A stretch of 33,989 nt of DNA from Branchiostoma floridae (lineage: Eukaryota; Chordata; Leptocardii; Amphioxiformes; Branchiostomatidae): contig NC_049995.1 of assembly GCF_000003815.2 (NCBI RefSeq), positions 8,622,285 to 8,656,273 of the forward strand, written 5' to 3'. Positions within the stretch are counted from its first letter, which is position 1. Each line of letters opens with the position of its first letter. The position numbers and the translations under genes were made by a program. Below are positions 9,789-20,400 of this stretch, piece by piece. The notes below the pieces were generated by a model, which had not been told where the DNA came from, did not search any database, and was given only the letters and a program-made list of their open reading frames with translations.

Positions 9789-10723
9789 TTACATGTCATC
9801 GTACGGTAATGTGGCATTAAATTCCAACTGTTTGATCAATTTACTGTGTTTGTCTTCTATCCAAAGGACTAGTCCCTCCCAAATAGCAATAGAGATCGTT
9901 CCTATCAATATACATGCAAGACCAAATCCGTCAAACATGGTCGGAGCAATGCCGAGTATTGCCCACTGCAGTCCAAATGCCGAAAACGCGTCGACCTGAA
10001 ACAACGCCATTGCTGCGTTGACCTCAACATGCTTCAACCCAACGTACATGAGTACTATTGAAGTACAGCGACTTACACAGTTTGCAAACAATAATCCTGC
10101 AGTAGTAGGCTCTAGGTACCAAGTTTTGGTGGTAAAAATCGTTGCTACTCCTGACAAAACTGTTGCTGTGGTGTAAGCGTATGTCAAGACCATCGTTTTC
10201 GAGGTGGATTCCAGAAGGATTTTGATGTTAACGCTCAGCATGGCGAACAGCAAACCTGCAGCGATGGCTAGAACTGTTCCCAGAACAACATCGTCTGTGT
10301 CTTGTGTTGAGGTGTCCTTGTTGGTGATGCTACTATAACCAAGGAGAGCAATGCCTGCCATACACCATAGACTGCCGAATATGGTGGCACATGTTGGCAT
10401 CTGAAATTACAAAATAAGAAACAAGGTTTATGCACTAAATAGCTAAATGAAAAATAAATAAGAAAAGCACTACATATGAGTTTTTGACAAAATTGCCCCT
10501 GCTATCCCAAAACTAGTCGCTAGGAGGGCAAGCTCATGCCACTAGCTTCCCGAGCACAAGAGCTATCGATCTAACATCCAAAAATCGTGACCCTAGCCTT
10601 TTTCAGAACACGAGATAGCAAAACTGGAAGTTGCGCTGCAGTACCAAGGGAAGCCGATAGTTGGCCCAAAATCTATTCAATTCTAGATTTTGTGACACCC
10701 CTCCACCACACCAAGTATGAAAC

Positions 10724-10763
<40 letters not shown>

Positions 10764-12250
10764 CACACACACACACGTGCACACACAGAAATGAAATTAA
10801 GCCAGATAAATCAACATGTTTTCCTGATATTTAGATATATAAAATTTACCCAAAAGCGACTCACCTCTTTGATGAAAATGCAGGAAAGAATCACAACGAA
10901 AACGATCGTGCTGGGGTTGATAATGGTCTCAGCAGTGGCCGGAGGAGCGTAGCGATAGGCTTGGATCTGGCACAGCGTGCCAACAAACCGACCTACTCCC
11001 TGGAAAACCAAGCGGAAGACCTGTCCACAGTTCGTAGGGAGGAGGCTTTTCCGCTGGTAAGCGACGACACACAGAACAGCGATGAAAAGTAGTAGATCGT
11101 TGAAGAAGTTGATCTGAAATGCCGTGTATCCACTGTCTTGTATGTATCGTGACGTTGCAGGAACAATCCCTATGAAAAGTCCGGATGCTAGGCAGGCGGC
11201 CACCCCAGAATGATTCTGAGACAAAATACAAAACATCACAAAATTAAGCATTTTGTTGTACTGTATACCAAAAGTGTTATTTAATCTACCTATATGGGCA
11301 TATGATAATGGCACCTCTGTACCAAATTTCATGTCATTCGCGATCGGTTGTAATACCAAGGTACATGGGGCCAAAATATACAGTTTGGTTCTAAATATGG
11401 CCTAAAAAAAGACTCAATAAAATCATTTTAGAGACAGATAAGAACAAAAAATGAAGAGAAAAATGTCCGAGGTATTGGCCCACTCTACCCTTGTACCAAA
11501 TTTCAGGTCATTCGATCCAGGAACGACGGAGATGAATCGCTTTCAAGATTTGAGAGGAGAAAGAAAGAAGAAGAAGTAGAAACATTACGAATACAATACC
11601 TATAGTATGGCTGAAATATAAATGCCATTTATTATGAAATAATGTCTAATGCAAGGCTACTCGTTTTACTGCAATTACTGAAATGAGATTAACGCTAACA
11701 AGACAAACGTTTCATAGCTGTACACATGTATAATACATTGTATAATACAAGAAGCTACCTATGTGTGAAGGAACTTGCAAAAAATTTACGTCAAACATGG
11801 TGGAAGACGAAACACATTTTATGTCAAACTGTTCTTTCTATGATCACGAAAGAAAATAGCTGTTTGAAGAGGCCACCAAATTCCATCCAAATTGCTTCAC
11901 ATTCACTGACAACAAGAAAACAATTCTCCTTCTAATTATAACATCACAAAATCCACACATAATAGAAAAGGCGGGAGCAAGTTTCGTCTTCCACTGTCTA
12001 CGAAAAAGAAGTCGAACCCAACAACCCCAAATTTATTGTTTTTTACACTGTTTGAATCTCTCGTGTTACTAGTTCTGTACCAGCAATTTATTAGCCTACG
12101 TGCAAGAATTCGTAATAAACGTATTGAATATATATAAGTACAACGCATTACCTTGAACCAGAGGCAGCAGTCTGTGTCCTTGTCTGTATTTTCAGTATTC
12201 CTATCTTGAAAAAGTCCGTCCAACTCATCGTTGTCACCACCCGGTGCCAT
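9789..12250 (-). CDS. SLC35G/EamA-type drug-metabolite transporter, complete, 3 exons
   Basis: Exons 12250-12152 (33 codons), 11215-10865 (117 codons) and 10400-9789 (203 codons plus stop) join in phase 0 at GT-AG sites into 353 residues. The protein starts with a polar acidic tail (MAPGGDNDELDG...), then shows about ten hydrophobic segments in two repeats of five, the layout of the DMT superfamily with two EamA domains. Segments include ACLASGLFIGIVPATSRYI and FNDLLLFIAVLCVVAY in the first half, and VLGTVLAIAAGLLFAML and GFGLACILIGTISIAIW in the second. The length matches SLC35G family proteins (about 340-370). It should be an integral membrane carrier; the substrate cannot be read from sequence. 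A ~95-bp piece of exon 3 (about 10115-10216) is copied at 13402-13498. Start choice: the first in-frame ATG before the tail. Confidence 0.88.
10727..10790. repeat. (AC)n microsatellite in SLC35G-like intron 2
   Basis: CG-rich start, then about 55 bp of AC dinucleotides with AGTC and GTGC interruptions. Confidence 0.9.
11270..11560. repeat. Intron 1 segment with a repeated CTGTACCAAATTTCA-type motif
   Basis: The phrase GTACCAAATTTCATGTCATT at 11317-11336 recurs with one change near 11494-11513. It is probably part of a dispersed noncoding repeat; the rest of intron 1 here shows nothing I can identify. Confidence 0.35.
11842..12150 (-). repeat. Dispersed repeat copy in SLC35G-like intron 1
   Basis: This is the second copy of the element at 2030-2400, in the same orientation, running almost to the exon 1 donor of the transporter. 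It carries insertions that break the open frame seen in the other copy. Confidence 0.6.
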
Positions 12251-12350
12251 ACCTGGTCATTCAGCAGTTCTTGACAACAGCAATGTGCTAGGGTGTAAAT
12301 GTGGGTGGTGGGACACAGCCTATGGACAAATAGTCTAGCCGCAAATCAAG

Positions 12351-12390
12351 CGTACTGCGCATTTACGACACAAAAAGAAAATGGCGTCCC
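12351..12390 (-). promoter_or_regulatory. Candidate TATA-less promoter of the SLC35G-like gene
   Basis: About 100-140 bp upstream of the ATG at 12250 are an NRF-1-like half site TGCGCAT (12356-12362) and a YY1-like AAAATGGCG (12378-12386). Both are common in CpG-type animal promoters. No TATA box is seen. The evidence is motif matches only. Confidence 0.3.
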
Positions 12391-13300
12391 AATTGACGTC
12401 CTTGAGTGACCTATTCAAACCTCCAATTCAAGCCCATTTCTTCTCCTACATGCGTAATTCGTTGTTTGCCATTTTAATGATGCGGGAACGTGTCATTCTT
12501 TAAAGGGAGAAACAAATTTGATATGAGGATCAGAAATGATGTGCATTTTTCAAAACTTTTTTTTTCAATGTATGACACTTTTATAAGGTGAAATACACTT
12601 AGTAGACATGTTTAGAATCAAAAAGAAAAATCTTTGATCAATTTTTCAACCTCCATGTCTGGATAAAAAAAAACGGAATTTGGCCAAATAGGGACCACTA
12701 CGTTACTATGGGTTTTCAGTCCGACTTTTGCCGTATATCCGCGGCTGAAAAGTTCACTCCAGGTTCAAGGCTTTTATTTGTAATTTGGCCAAATTCCCAT
12801 ATTACTATTCGGCCGTGCGGGAGTCTGGTAGAGACTAGGTTGACGTGGGCAATTTCCTATAATGTCAGGGTATTTAATTTTTCTCAATAATAATGTGCAA
12901 AATTGCCGGAAACAGGAACCATAAATTAAAGTAATTAAAGCCGTGGCCACATGTGGGCTATCCACAAATCCAGAAATACCGAGGGGCACTAAAATACCAA
13001 AAAAAAAAAAAAATGTTATATGTATACATGTATACGGAAACGTCTTCATCAAATTTTCTGTCCCATATTGTCTTGATATTTGAACTTCCACTTTTAACAT
13101 CTCGGGTCCCGGACTGCTATGGCCATGATTTTAAGGGTACATAGCTCTTGATCGTCATGGTGTTTTGTTGACAGTTTAGGTGATTATTTATTTATTACAT
13201 TATCATAATTGTACCTGCATGTAATAGCGCTATAATCATATAAGTGGAAGATAATTGCTAACATTACAAAGGCACATAATGACGGTTCATGAGTAAAGGG
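12391..13300. other. Divergent intergenic region, no gene seen
   Basis: AT-rich spacer between the divergent transporter and methyltransferase genes. The palindrome TTTGGCCAAA occurs twice, near 12681 and 12784, about 105 bp apart. There is a run of A at 13000-13012. Confidence 0.5.
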
Positions 13301-13301
13301 C

Positions 13302-13384
13302 TATAAAAAGAGGAAAATCCGCCCAATAGAAAGAGTTTCTACAATATCTTCGGTGCTGGTCTCTGCTAACCCCACAATCTTAAG
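13302..13384 (+). promoter_or_regulatory. TATA box and probable noncoding first exon of the methyltransferase gene
   Basis: TATAAAAAG at 13302-13310 would place a transcription start near 13332. About 50 bp later AAG|GTAGGT at 13384/13385 is a good splice donor. It pairs with the acceptor TTTCAATATAG ending at 13685, three bases before the ATG at 13689. The exon limits are inferred. Confidence 0.6.
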
Positions 13385-13401
13385 GTAGGTTTTAATCGTT
13401 T

Positions 13402-13498
13402 CTGTTTGGTTTGTAAAATCGTTGCTAGTCCTGACAAAACTGTTGGTATGCTGTAAGTGTATGTCAGAAATCCGAACCATCGTTTTCGAGGTGGATTC
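13402..13498 (-). pseudogene. Copied fragment of SLC35G-like exon 3
   Basis: Aligns in the same orientation with 10115-10216, the coding exon of the transporter 3.2 kb away, sharing CCTGACAAAACTGTTG and CCATCGTTTTCGAGGTGGAT. Small insertions break the frame. It lies inside the probable 5' UTR intron of the methyltransferase gene, transcribed antisense to the coding original. Confidence 0.85.
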
Positions 13499-13688
13499 AT
13501 GACACTTTTCGACAGATTAAGATATGTTACTGCATGCATAGCACCTTTTGACTACAGCTTGTACAAGAAAACGATGGGATAAAAGGAAAGACCCATGGCC
13601 ATATTCTTAAAACGACTACTTTCATAAATCCACTGTATTTTTGGTTTGCAATATCAAGTTCATTATTTTCATACTTTCAATATAGACG

Positions 13689-15117
13689 ATGAACGCAACG
13701 AAGGCTGAGCACTATTCCCAAAACAGCTCCATCCAGCACAGTGTTGGAGTTGCGGTGCTGAAACAGTACATGGAGTGGGAGGAGGGCGACACCGTTTTGG
13801 ACGCAGGATGCGGCACGGGGGAGATCTGCAAGTTCATCTCCCAACAGCCAGGGGTCGCTTCTGTGCTGGGCTTTGATGTGTCACCTGATTTCGTCAGGTA
13901 ATTCATGGCTTTTGCAATGGGCATTTATTTAACATAATGTATCTTAATTGAGTTGTCTGGCATTAGTCTGTAAAGCAATGCCTGGGTGTCGTACAGAGGA
14001 GATCTGCAGTCTCAACAGCTAGGGGTCGCTTCTGTGCTGGGCTTTGATGTGTCACCTGATTTCGTCAGGTAACTCTAGTCTCCAAGCAGACCCTATGGTG
14101 CCTTAGATATAGTATCAAAGCTGGCCAAGGACTAGTATAGCGGCACCAGTTCCGGTGCCCGTTTGACTCCCTTTGGCCAGCTACACTCCTTGGCCAGCTT
14201 TAATACTATCTTAAAGGCACCGTAGGGTCTGAAGGTCAAGGTCAATTTTGGCCCCCTTGGTATGTGACCTTGGTACTGTAGCAGAAATTCTATTTTTTGT
14301 ATCTTTTGACCTAGACATGCCATGGTCTAAATTTTTTGGTGGCAGATAGCTTGTGATCTAAGGAAGAAGTGATGTATGTTTGGGCCCCCTAGCCGCTTGC
14401 TCTGGAACTGCAGGTGCAGTTTTGTCAAAATCTCACAAGGAGCATAACGCGGAACATTGGAACGATGGATTTCCCAGATATTCTTAGTAAGGCAACTTAC
14501 TGAATGAGGTTTCGTTGTTGTTTTTCTGTAGCTATGCCAGTCAACACAACTCCGCAGCAAACATTCTCTACCACGTAGCCGACATCTCTGACGCATCCAC
14601 CATCAAGCCGGAATGGCAAGGTTCTTTCAGTAAGGTCATTTCATTCTTTGTGCTACACTGGGTGAAAGACAAAACTGCAGCGCTGAAAGCACTCCATTCA
14701 TGCCTAAAGCCTGGTGGAGAAGTCTTGCTGATTTTGGGCACTGACGAAAACAAGTCAATTCAAACTAAGCTGAAGATGACAGAGCATCACAAGTGGAAAC
14801 CCTACTTTCACGATTTCTTGCCCAACTTGTTTCCATGGCCTTCTAGCGATCTCTCGAACCAACATAGCGGCCTTTTGGAGGAGTGCGGTTTTGAGGTCCT
14901 CTTCTATCACCGAAAAGAGCACCAGATACTGTTCGAGTCCAGGGAAAAGATGAGGGAAACTTTTCGCGCAGTATATCCACACCTTCGCTATATTCCCCAA
15001 GACAAGCATGAGGAATTCTTGCATGACGTAGAAAAGATGGCAAGAGAAACCCTCCTTATAACTGGAGATTACAAAATAACCGAAGAATCTCGTGTTGTTC
15101 GAGCTCGCAAGTTGTAA
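13689..15117 (+). CDS. Class I SAM methyltransferase, juvenile hormone acid methyltransferase-like, complete
   Basis: Coding exons 13689-13897 (69 codons plus two bases) and 14532-15117 join at GT-AG into 264 residues. SAM-binding motif I is LDAGCGTGE (37-45), followed by the acidic loop residue D63 in LGFDVS. D87 lies in VADIS, then the strand FFVLHWV (108-114) and LKPGG (128-132). The HWV strand, the KWKPYF segment and the C-terminal run ...FRAVYPHLRYIPQDKHEEF follow the pattern of insect JHAMT-type enzymes. Chordates do not make juvenile hormone, so the natural acceptor (probably a small carboxylic acid) is unknown. There is no signal or membrane segment, so it is likely cytosolic. AATAAA at 15171-15176 follows the stop by 54 bases. 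A broken copy of the exon 1 end lies in the intron. Confidence 0.92.
13995..14068 (+). pseudogene. Partial tandem copy of methyltransferase exon 1 (3' end plus donor)
   Basis: Repeats the last ~83 bases of exon 1, from GAGATCTGCA through CACCTGATTTCGTCAG and the donor GTAACT (original GTAATT), about 171 bp downstream. Internal deletions shift the frame. The final 38 bases are identical to the exon, so the copy looks young. Confidence 0.9.
14088..14230. mobile_element. 143-bp foldback MITE-like element with ~44-bp terminal inverted repeats
   Basis: The ends AGACCCTATGGTGCC... and ...GGCACCGTAGGGTCT are near-perfect inverted repeats over 44 bp, including AAAGCTGGCCAAGGA. The centre contains a second small inverted pair (GGCACC / GGTGCC). 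A fragment of the same family is at 3023-3060. It begins 19 bp after the copied exon end at 14068. Confidence 0.85.
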
Positions 15118-17468
15118 AATCGGTCACACTAGTGGTATGATTACATAAATATGGAATGTAAGATCGAAGAAATAAAATGTGTTGTACATGTATAGATTGT
15201 AACAGTTCTGATATCTTCTTATCCTGTTTCTTTTCTGAATGTAATACTTGTATGAGGCTAAATGCTATTACAATTAATACAGCAGGTAACAGTTAAGTCT
15301 TTTTGGTTATGTAAGTAATTGGCGCGTCTTTATGTCGACTTTATCATGTTCAGATCAGACTTTTTTTGTGTATGATCTGGAGTATTCAGATCAGACTTTT
15401 TTGTGTGATCTGGGGTTTGTTCTGATTATGAGCTTTTGAGGCCCGCCCTTTCTTACTCATGCAACTCCTAAACGGCTTATCATATAACCACCAATGTTTA
15501 CGAGAATGATGTGGATGTCATGAGTGGTGTCAGAAATTTGACGTTGTTATGACTTCAGATGACGTCATCAATGTAATTGTATTGGCTAGAACATTAGTGT
15601 TGCATTCCCACTAATAAAAGTTGAAGTGTGTATGAGAGAATGCTGTTTTGTATGGTGTTAACCTTTTTTTCTTTTATGAAGCTACTACAACTAAGAAAAA
15701 ACATAGCACAGAGACATCACTACTATAGCCACGCAGATGTTATGATAAAAACATTACAAAATTTATTTTGGTCAGAGTTTGCTGCTACCCGTTACACATC
15801 TGAAACACTGGCATCTTTTTTTCACACATATCATGCAGACGTCCCCAAGTGAGGTAGTCGAGCAGAGATATGACCTCCACCATGACCTTGTATGTGGGGG
15901 AGGGGGGCTCTGAAGGCAGCAATATTGGGTCAAAGGTCATTGTTATACAAATGTAAGTACATAGCTTTTTGAGGAATGCTTCGGGTTAAAGTTTAAGTAC
16001 TGTACAATACTTTATCTGTTAGCAGCAACAGTTATAATTGACATCAAATGCAGAGCAACAAATACTACAGCTGAAAATTACCAAGTCAGTTCTATGGTTT
16101 TGGAATGGTAGAATAATTAGAATTACGGTAGCTGTTCAGAGTCCCCTTTTCCCCCATATTGCCTGTTAAACACAAAGACACTTTACTAACTAGGTAAAGA
16201 GCTGCACTTTTAGAAGACAACATCCACAAGACTATGTCTTACCCTATGTCTAACACCTAGAATCTTAATAAATCCAAATAGCATTGAATTTACGTCGTCT
16301 ATGGTTAACATAACTAGGTAATACAACACAAATATTCATTACGTAGAATTCAAACATCATTTTCACACTCGTGATCGGTTGGTGGCTGACCAATCCTGTT
16401 ATTTTTCTCGTACAGAAATGATGAAGCTATCTGTACATTGAACAAAACAGTGGTTTACGCTCAAGTGGTTTTAGCAAACATTTACAAAAATGCAACTTTT
16501 TCATGGTTTCCTATATGAAAATTCACATTTTGAGCACCTACTAACCAATCACAAGTATGACAATTGTTCTTTGAACATTACATCAACACAAAAGTATATT
16601 TCAATGTTACAATTGTTACAACTCTTTGTATCTACAACACTATAATTTCTGCTAAAATATTGCTGCACAAGAAAAGTCACTATTCTGTACAAGTGTCAGA
16701 CAAAATGTTCCCCTTTTTTCACAATGCAACATTCCATATATACACAGTTGTTTGCACAAGGTGGAATACGGGGGAAACAACTATATTGGCAAAAATACTC
16801 TCTTGGTCCACAAAAAGGACCCGAAAAGGGCCATGTATGTACAAATAGAAGCCGTTTCTATTAGAAGAAAGGCTCTCGATATTGGCTACATATTTGTACA
16901 GCGTTAAAGATGTTACAGTTACAGTAAAAACACTAATTTGTACAAAATGCATCTTTCCTCAATGACAGCATTTTTCAAAAATTTGCAGGGCAGAAAATAT
17001 CGCACTTGTCTTAAAATCTTGGAAAAACAACATCCACAAATACGTACAGTATCTTACACATGGCTATAAACTTCACATGCAGGAAATATCCACACTATGT
17101 TTTACCTATCTAAATGTACAATATACACAAAACAAGCACAAGAAATCTCATAGAAATTTAATCTTCTCCACATCAAAATATTGACTATTGTTCCGGAATA
17201 CTGACAACTTTTTAAAAACGCTCGCAATGGTCATGAAAGATACCCGACAACTTCTGCATTTTCCTTTCCAGCTCGCAAACTTGAGTATGCAACAAACCCC
17301 CAAACACACCCTCTTCACTGCAAGATCATTTGATTTGGCCACAAAAATACCCCCAAAACCTGTAAATGTTAAACCTCAGTTTTCAATTTCCATAGAAAAC
17401 TATAGAAACTGTCTATCTCTAAAAATACTGTCAAAACTACTGGCAAGACGTTTGTTCGTTTGCACAGT
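15118..17468. other. Convergent intergenic region and probable BTG 3' UTR
   Basis: There is no further gene. Bases 15350-15415 contain two tandem copies of a ~32-bp unit (TCAGATCAGACTTTTTT...GATCTGG), which leads into a repeat shared in inverse orientation with 5430-5525. The AT-rich stretch 15760-17468 is the likely 3' UTR of the minus-strand BTG gene. Minus-strand AATAAA is read from 15762-15767 and ATTAAA from 17157-17162; either could be the end. Confidence 0.45.
15171..15176 (+). terminator. Polyadenylation signal AATAAA of the methyltransferase gene
   Basis: Canonical hexamer 54 bases after the stop codon, followed by a GT-rich stretch (TGTGTTGTACATGT). Confidence 0.7.
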
Positions 17469-20400
17469 CTAGTTTGCCGTGACCGGTTTGTTCTTGTTTA
17501 CCCAGTGGTACTTGTCCGCGGGCGGCCCTACGCGGCCTGTCTTGTGCGCCATTGGTGGGAGAAACCCCTGCTTAACGAACATCATGCCAGGCTTATTGTA
17601 GATGCTGTTGGAGTTGTTCACGATGGGGATGGACTGGATGGGCGCAGGATAGTACTGGAAGTCGGGCGAGATTTTCCCGTCGGCTGACGACGGACGAGGA
17701 TATTGGATCGTTGGTTCCCTGTTGTCGAATCTTGCGATGGTGTGGACCGTTCTATCGAAGCCATGACCAAACCTGGGTAGAAGAAAGAGTGCATGTTTTA
17801 GTTTTCAATTTGTTTAAAAGCCAACATACACAATTATACATCTTCAGAATCTACATCTTAAATAATGCTATCATCCTCCATTAAGAAAATGTAAACTGTA
17901 TCTGGGTAGTTCTTTTCTTTTTCATTTATATTTTTCAATGGATGGTGAAAAAAAGTCAAAAAGCAGCTGAAATCTATGTACTAGTACTGCACATCATCAA
18001 AGGTACCCTTAAAGGTTACAGGAGCAAGAGATTCACTTTCCAAGCAGAAGTCTATTCTAAATATTTTTGTGTTTTTGTCAGGCTATTTGTACCTTTCTAA
18101 ATGTCTTGTCAGGCATGAAGAAAACAGTACAAAATAGAAATCCCCAAAGAAACTAAAAACATGTCAAAAACATAGGAAGCCAAATCTCTGCTTTGGGACT
18201 ACAAGGGTTTCTGGGTAACCCTACACAGGCCCGCCCCTAAACACGCCAGCTGTGTTTGTAAACAAAAGCTCTTCTCGCCAAGACTCCTCCAGCGCAACAG
18301 CTGTCATCAAGGCATTTCATCCCCCCAGGAAACCCCTGGAGGTCCACCCGATAGGTGTAGCAAACAGGGAGAACAAAAGCCTCCAGGCCTAAAATCAGAG
18401 CGCCATGGTAAGAGCCTTAAAGCCTATTGTGTCTGTAAGAGGAAGTATGGACAATTGCAATCCGCCCGTGTATACATGACTTATTTTACTGTAAATACTG
18501 TCTTTCCTGTGTATCTCCTACTATAGTTTTCTTGATAAAGGCAGAGTAGGTTTTCAGACTCGTTTTTACCAAAGTATAGTAACTATACATAACATGAATT
18601 ATGTACATAATCCTTATAAAGGTTGCCCCAATTGTTATCTGCCCTTGTATACATGATCTATTTCTATAAATATTATGTTTCCTGTGCATCTCTTATTATA
18701 GTTTTCCTTTTGAAGTAAAAAGCAGTGTAGCTTTTCAGACTTGTTTTTAGCATAGTATAGGTGCTTCTTTTGACAATGTATTCCTAATGGTCGTGCTTTT
18801 AATCTCGTAAAATGTACATTGCAGAATACAACAGCATGTAGAACTAATGTTTGTACAGAAAGATAAAACATTTTTCTTTTGGCCTGAGGACATTTTCAAT
18901 TATATTCTCCCAGTGTATTGTACTGCAGGAAATTATAGGGGCTCTGCCGCTCAGATGCATTAAGATGGGATCTCCATACAACAGGAGCTTTGTAATGAAA
19001 GGAGCCGAGATTTTGGTGCCTTGGGGGAAAGGATGACAGCTGTTGCTCTATGTTTTGTAAACAGTACATAAATCACCACAAGAGGATTCAGTGATGCACC
19101 AAAAACCTTTCAAGCAATTTCCCTTGTGGATAAAGTTGGTAAGTGCAGCACAATACTGTAAACTCATTTACTTTTGCAGTGGTTTTATTTTGCAGGTTTT
19201 ATTTGCAGAAGGGGATTTCTGGTCTCCTACTAAATTTGCCTATTTAACTATTCTGTATTTTAAAAGTCATACAAGAAAGAATATTTGTGGTGTACATCTT
19301 CATACATTCAAACTAAATATCGAAATAAGACTACCGTGAAAGTTTTGAGAGTTACGGTAATAGTGAATCACAGAGAAGCACTAGGGAGGGAGTCTTGGGC
19401 CTTTGTTATGGCCAGAATTAAGGGGCAGCTGCAGAACCATTTAGGACCCCACCGCACAAAATCTGCCATCTGGGGTATAAACATAAGAAAAGAAGAAGGC
19501 TTTTCAGAAAGCCTGGGAACCAAAAATTGGTGAAAAGACTGTGAAATGGGGTATGTTCTTGGAAGGCTGTCTTTGTTGAGATTGATCATTATCTGTTTGT
19601 TTATAATTATAGCCAATGCCGCAAATTCTTCTACAGAAACAACTCACCTGGATGTCCAAACGAAAACTCTTATCATTTGGTCCAAACAATCCCTGAATCT
19701 CATAAAAACCTTTTCTGATTTTCTTACTTACAAAGTAACCTGGGATATGTTTTTAACATATTGTTTGTTTTTACTTCAAGTCTTGTAATTGTATACATTC
19801 TTTCCCCAGGGATGCTGAAATTTGTTTCTTGCAAAGCTTCCACATGCTTGACTCAAAAAGCTTTCTATGCCTTTTTTTTTTTCAAAGAAGTTGAAGGGAC
19901 CAAAACAACAACAAAACAAAGCTCCTCTTGGTGTTTTGGTTGAGAACTAAACAAAGGAGGTCATGTAATATGCATGACCTTTGAGTGGGTCACGCTTTCC
20001 GCCTCATTGTCCAGATAAGGTCTGTGTACATCAGCTGTTCTCTTATGTCCATATTGGGTAGAGGGTCTTGACTCACTAGTGGTGGGGGGCATAGCTTCTA
20101 AAGACCATTATTACTGTCCTGTTTTGCGTTAAAATGATCATACATTTTCAATTTTTCACATTATGAGATAGACTCATTGTTTTCTGCTAGACAATGTTTT
20201 TATTTTGTTTCCTTGCAGCACTGCCTGTGCAAATTAAGATTGACACCTTGCTTGTTTTCCTGATTAAAGAATGTTTTCTTTGGCCGACTGGCACTTCTAC
20301 CATTTCACAACACAGACTTTTGTCCCAACAAAGATTACTTGTGAACTGCCTCTTCTGCTGTTTTCTTTCAATAGCCACATCTCCAGACGAAACAATAACT

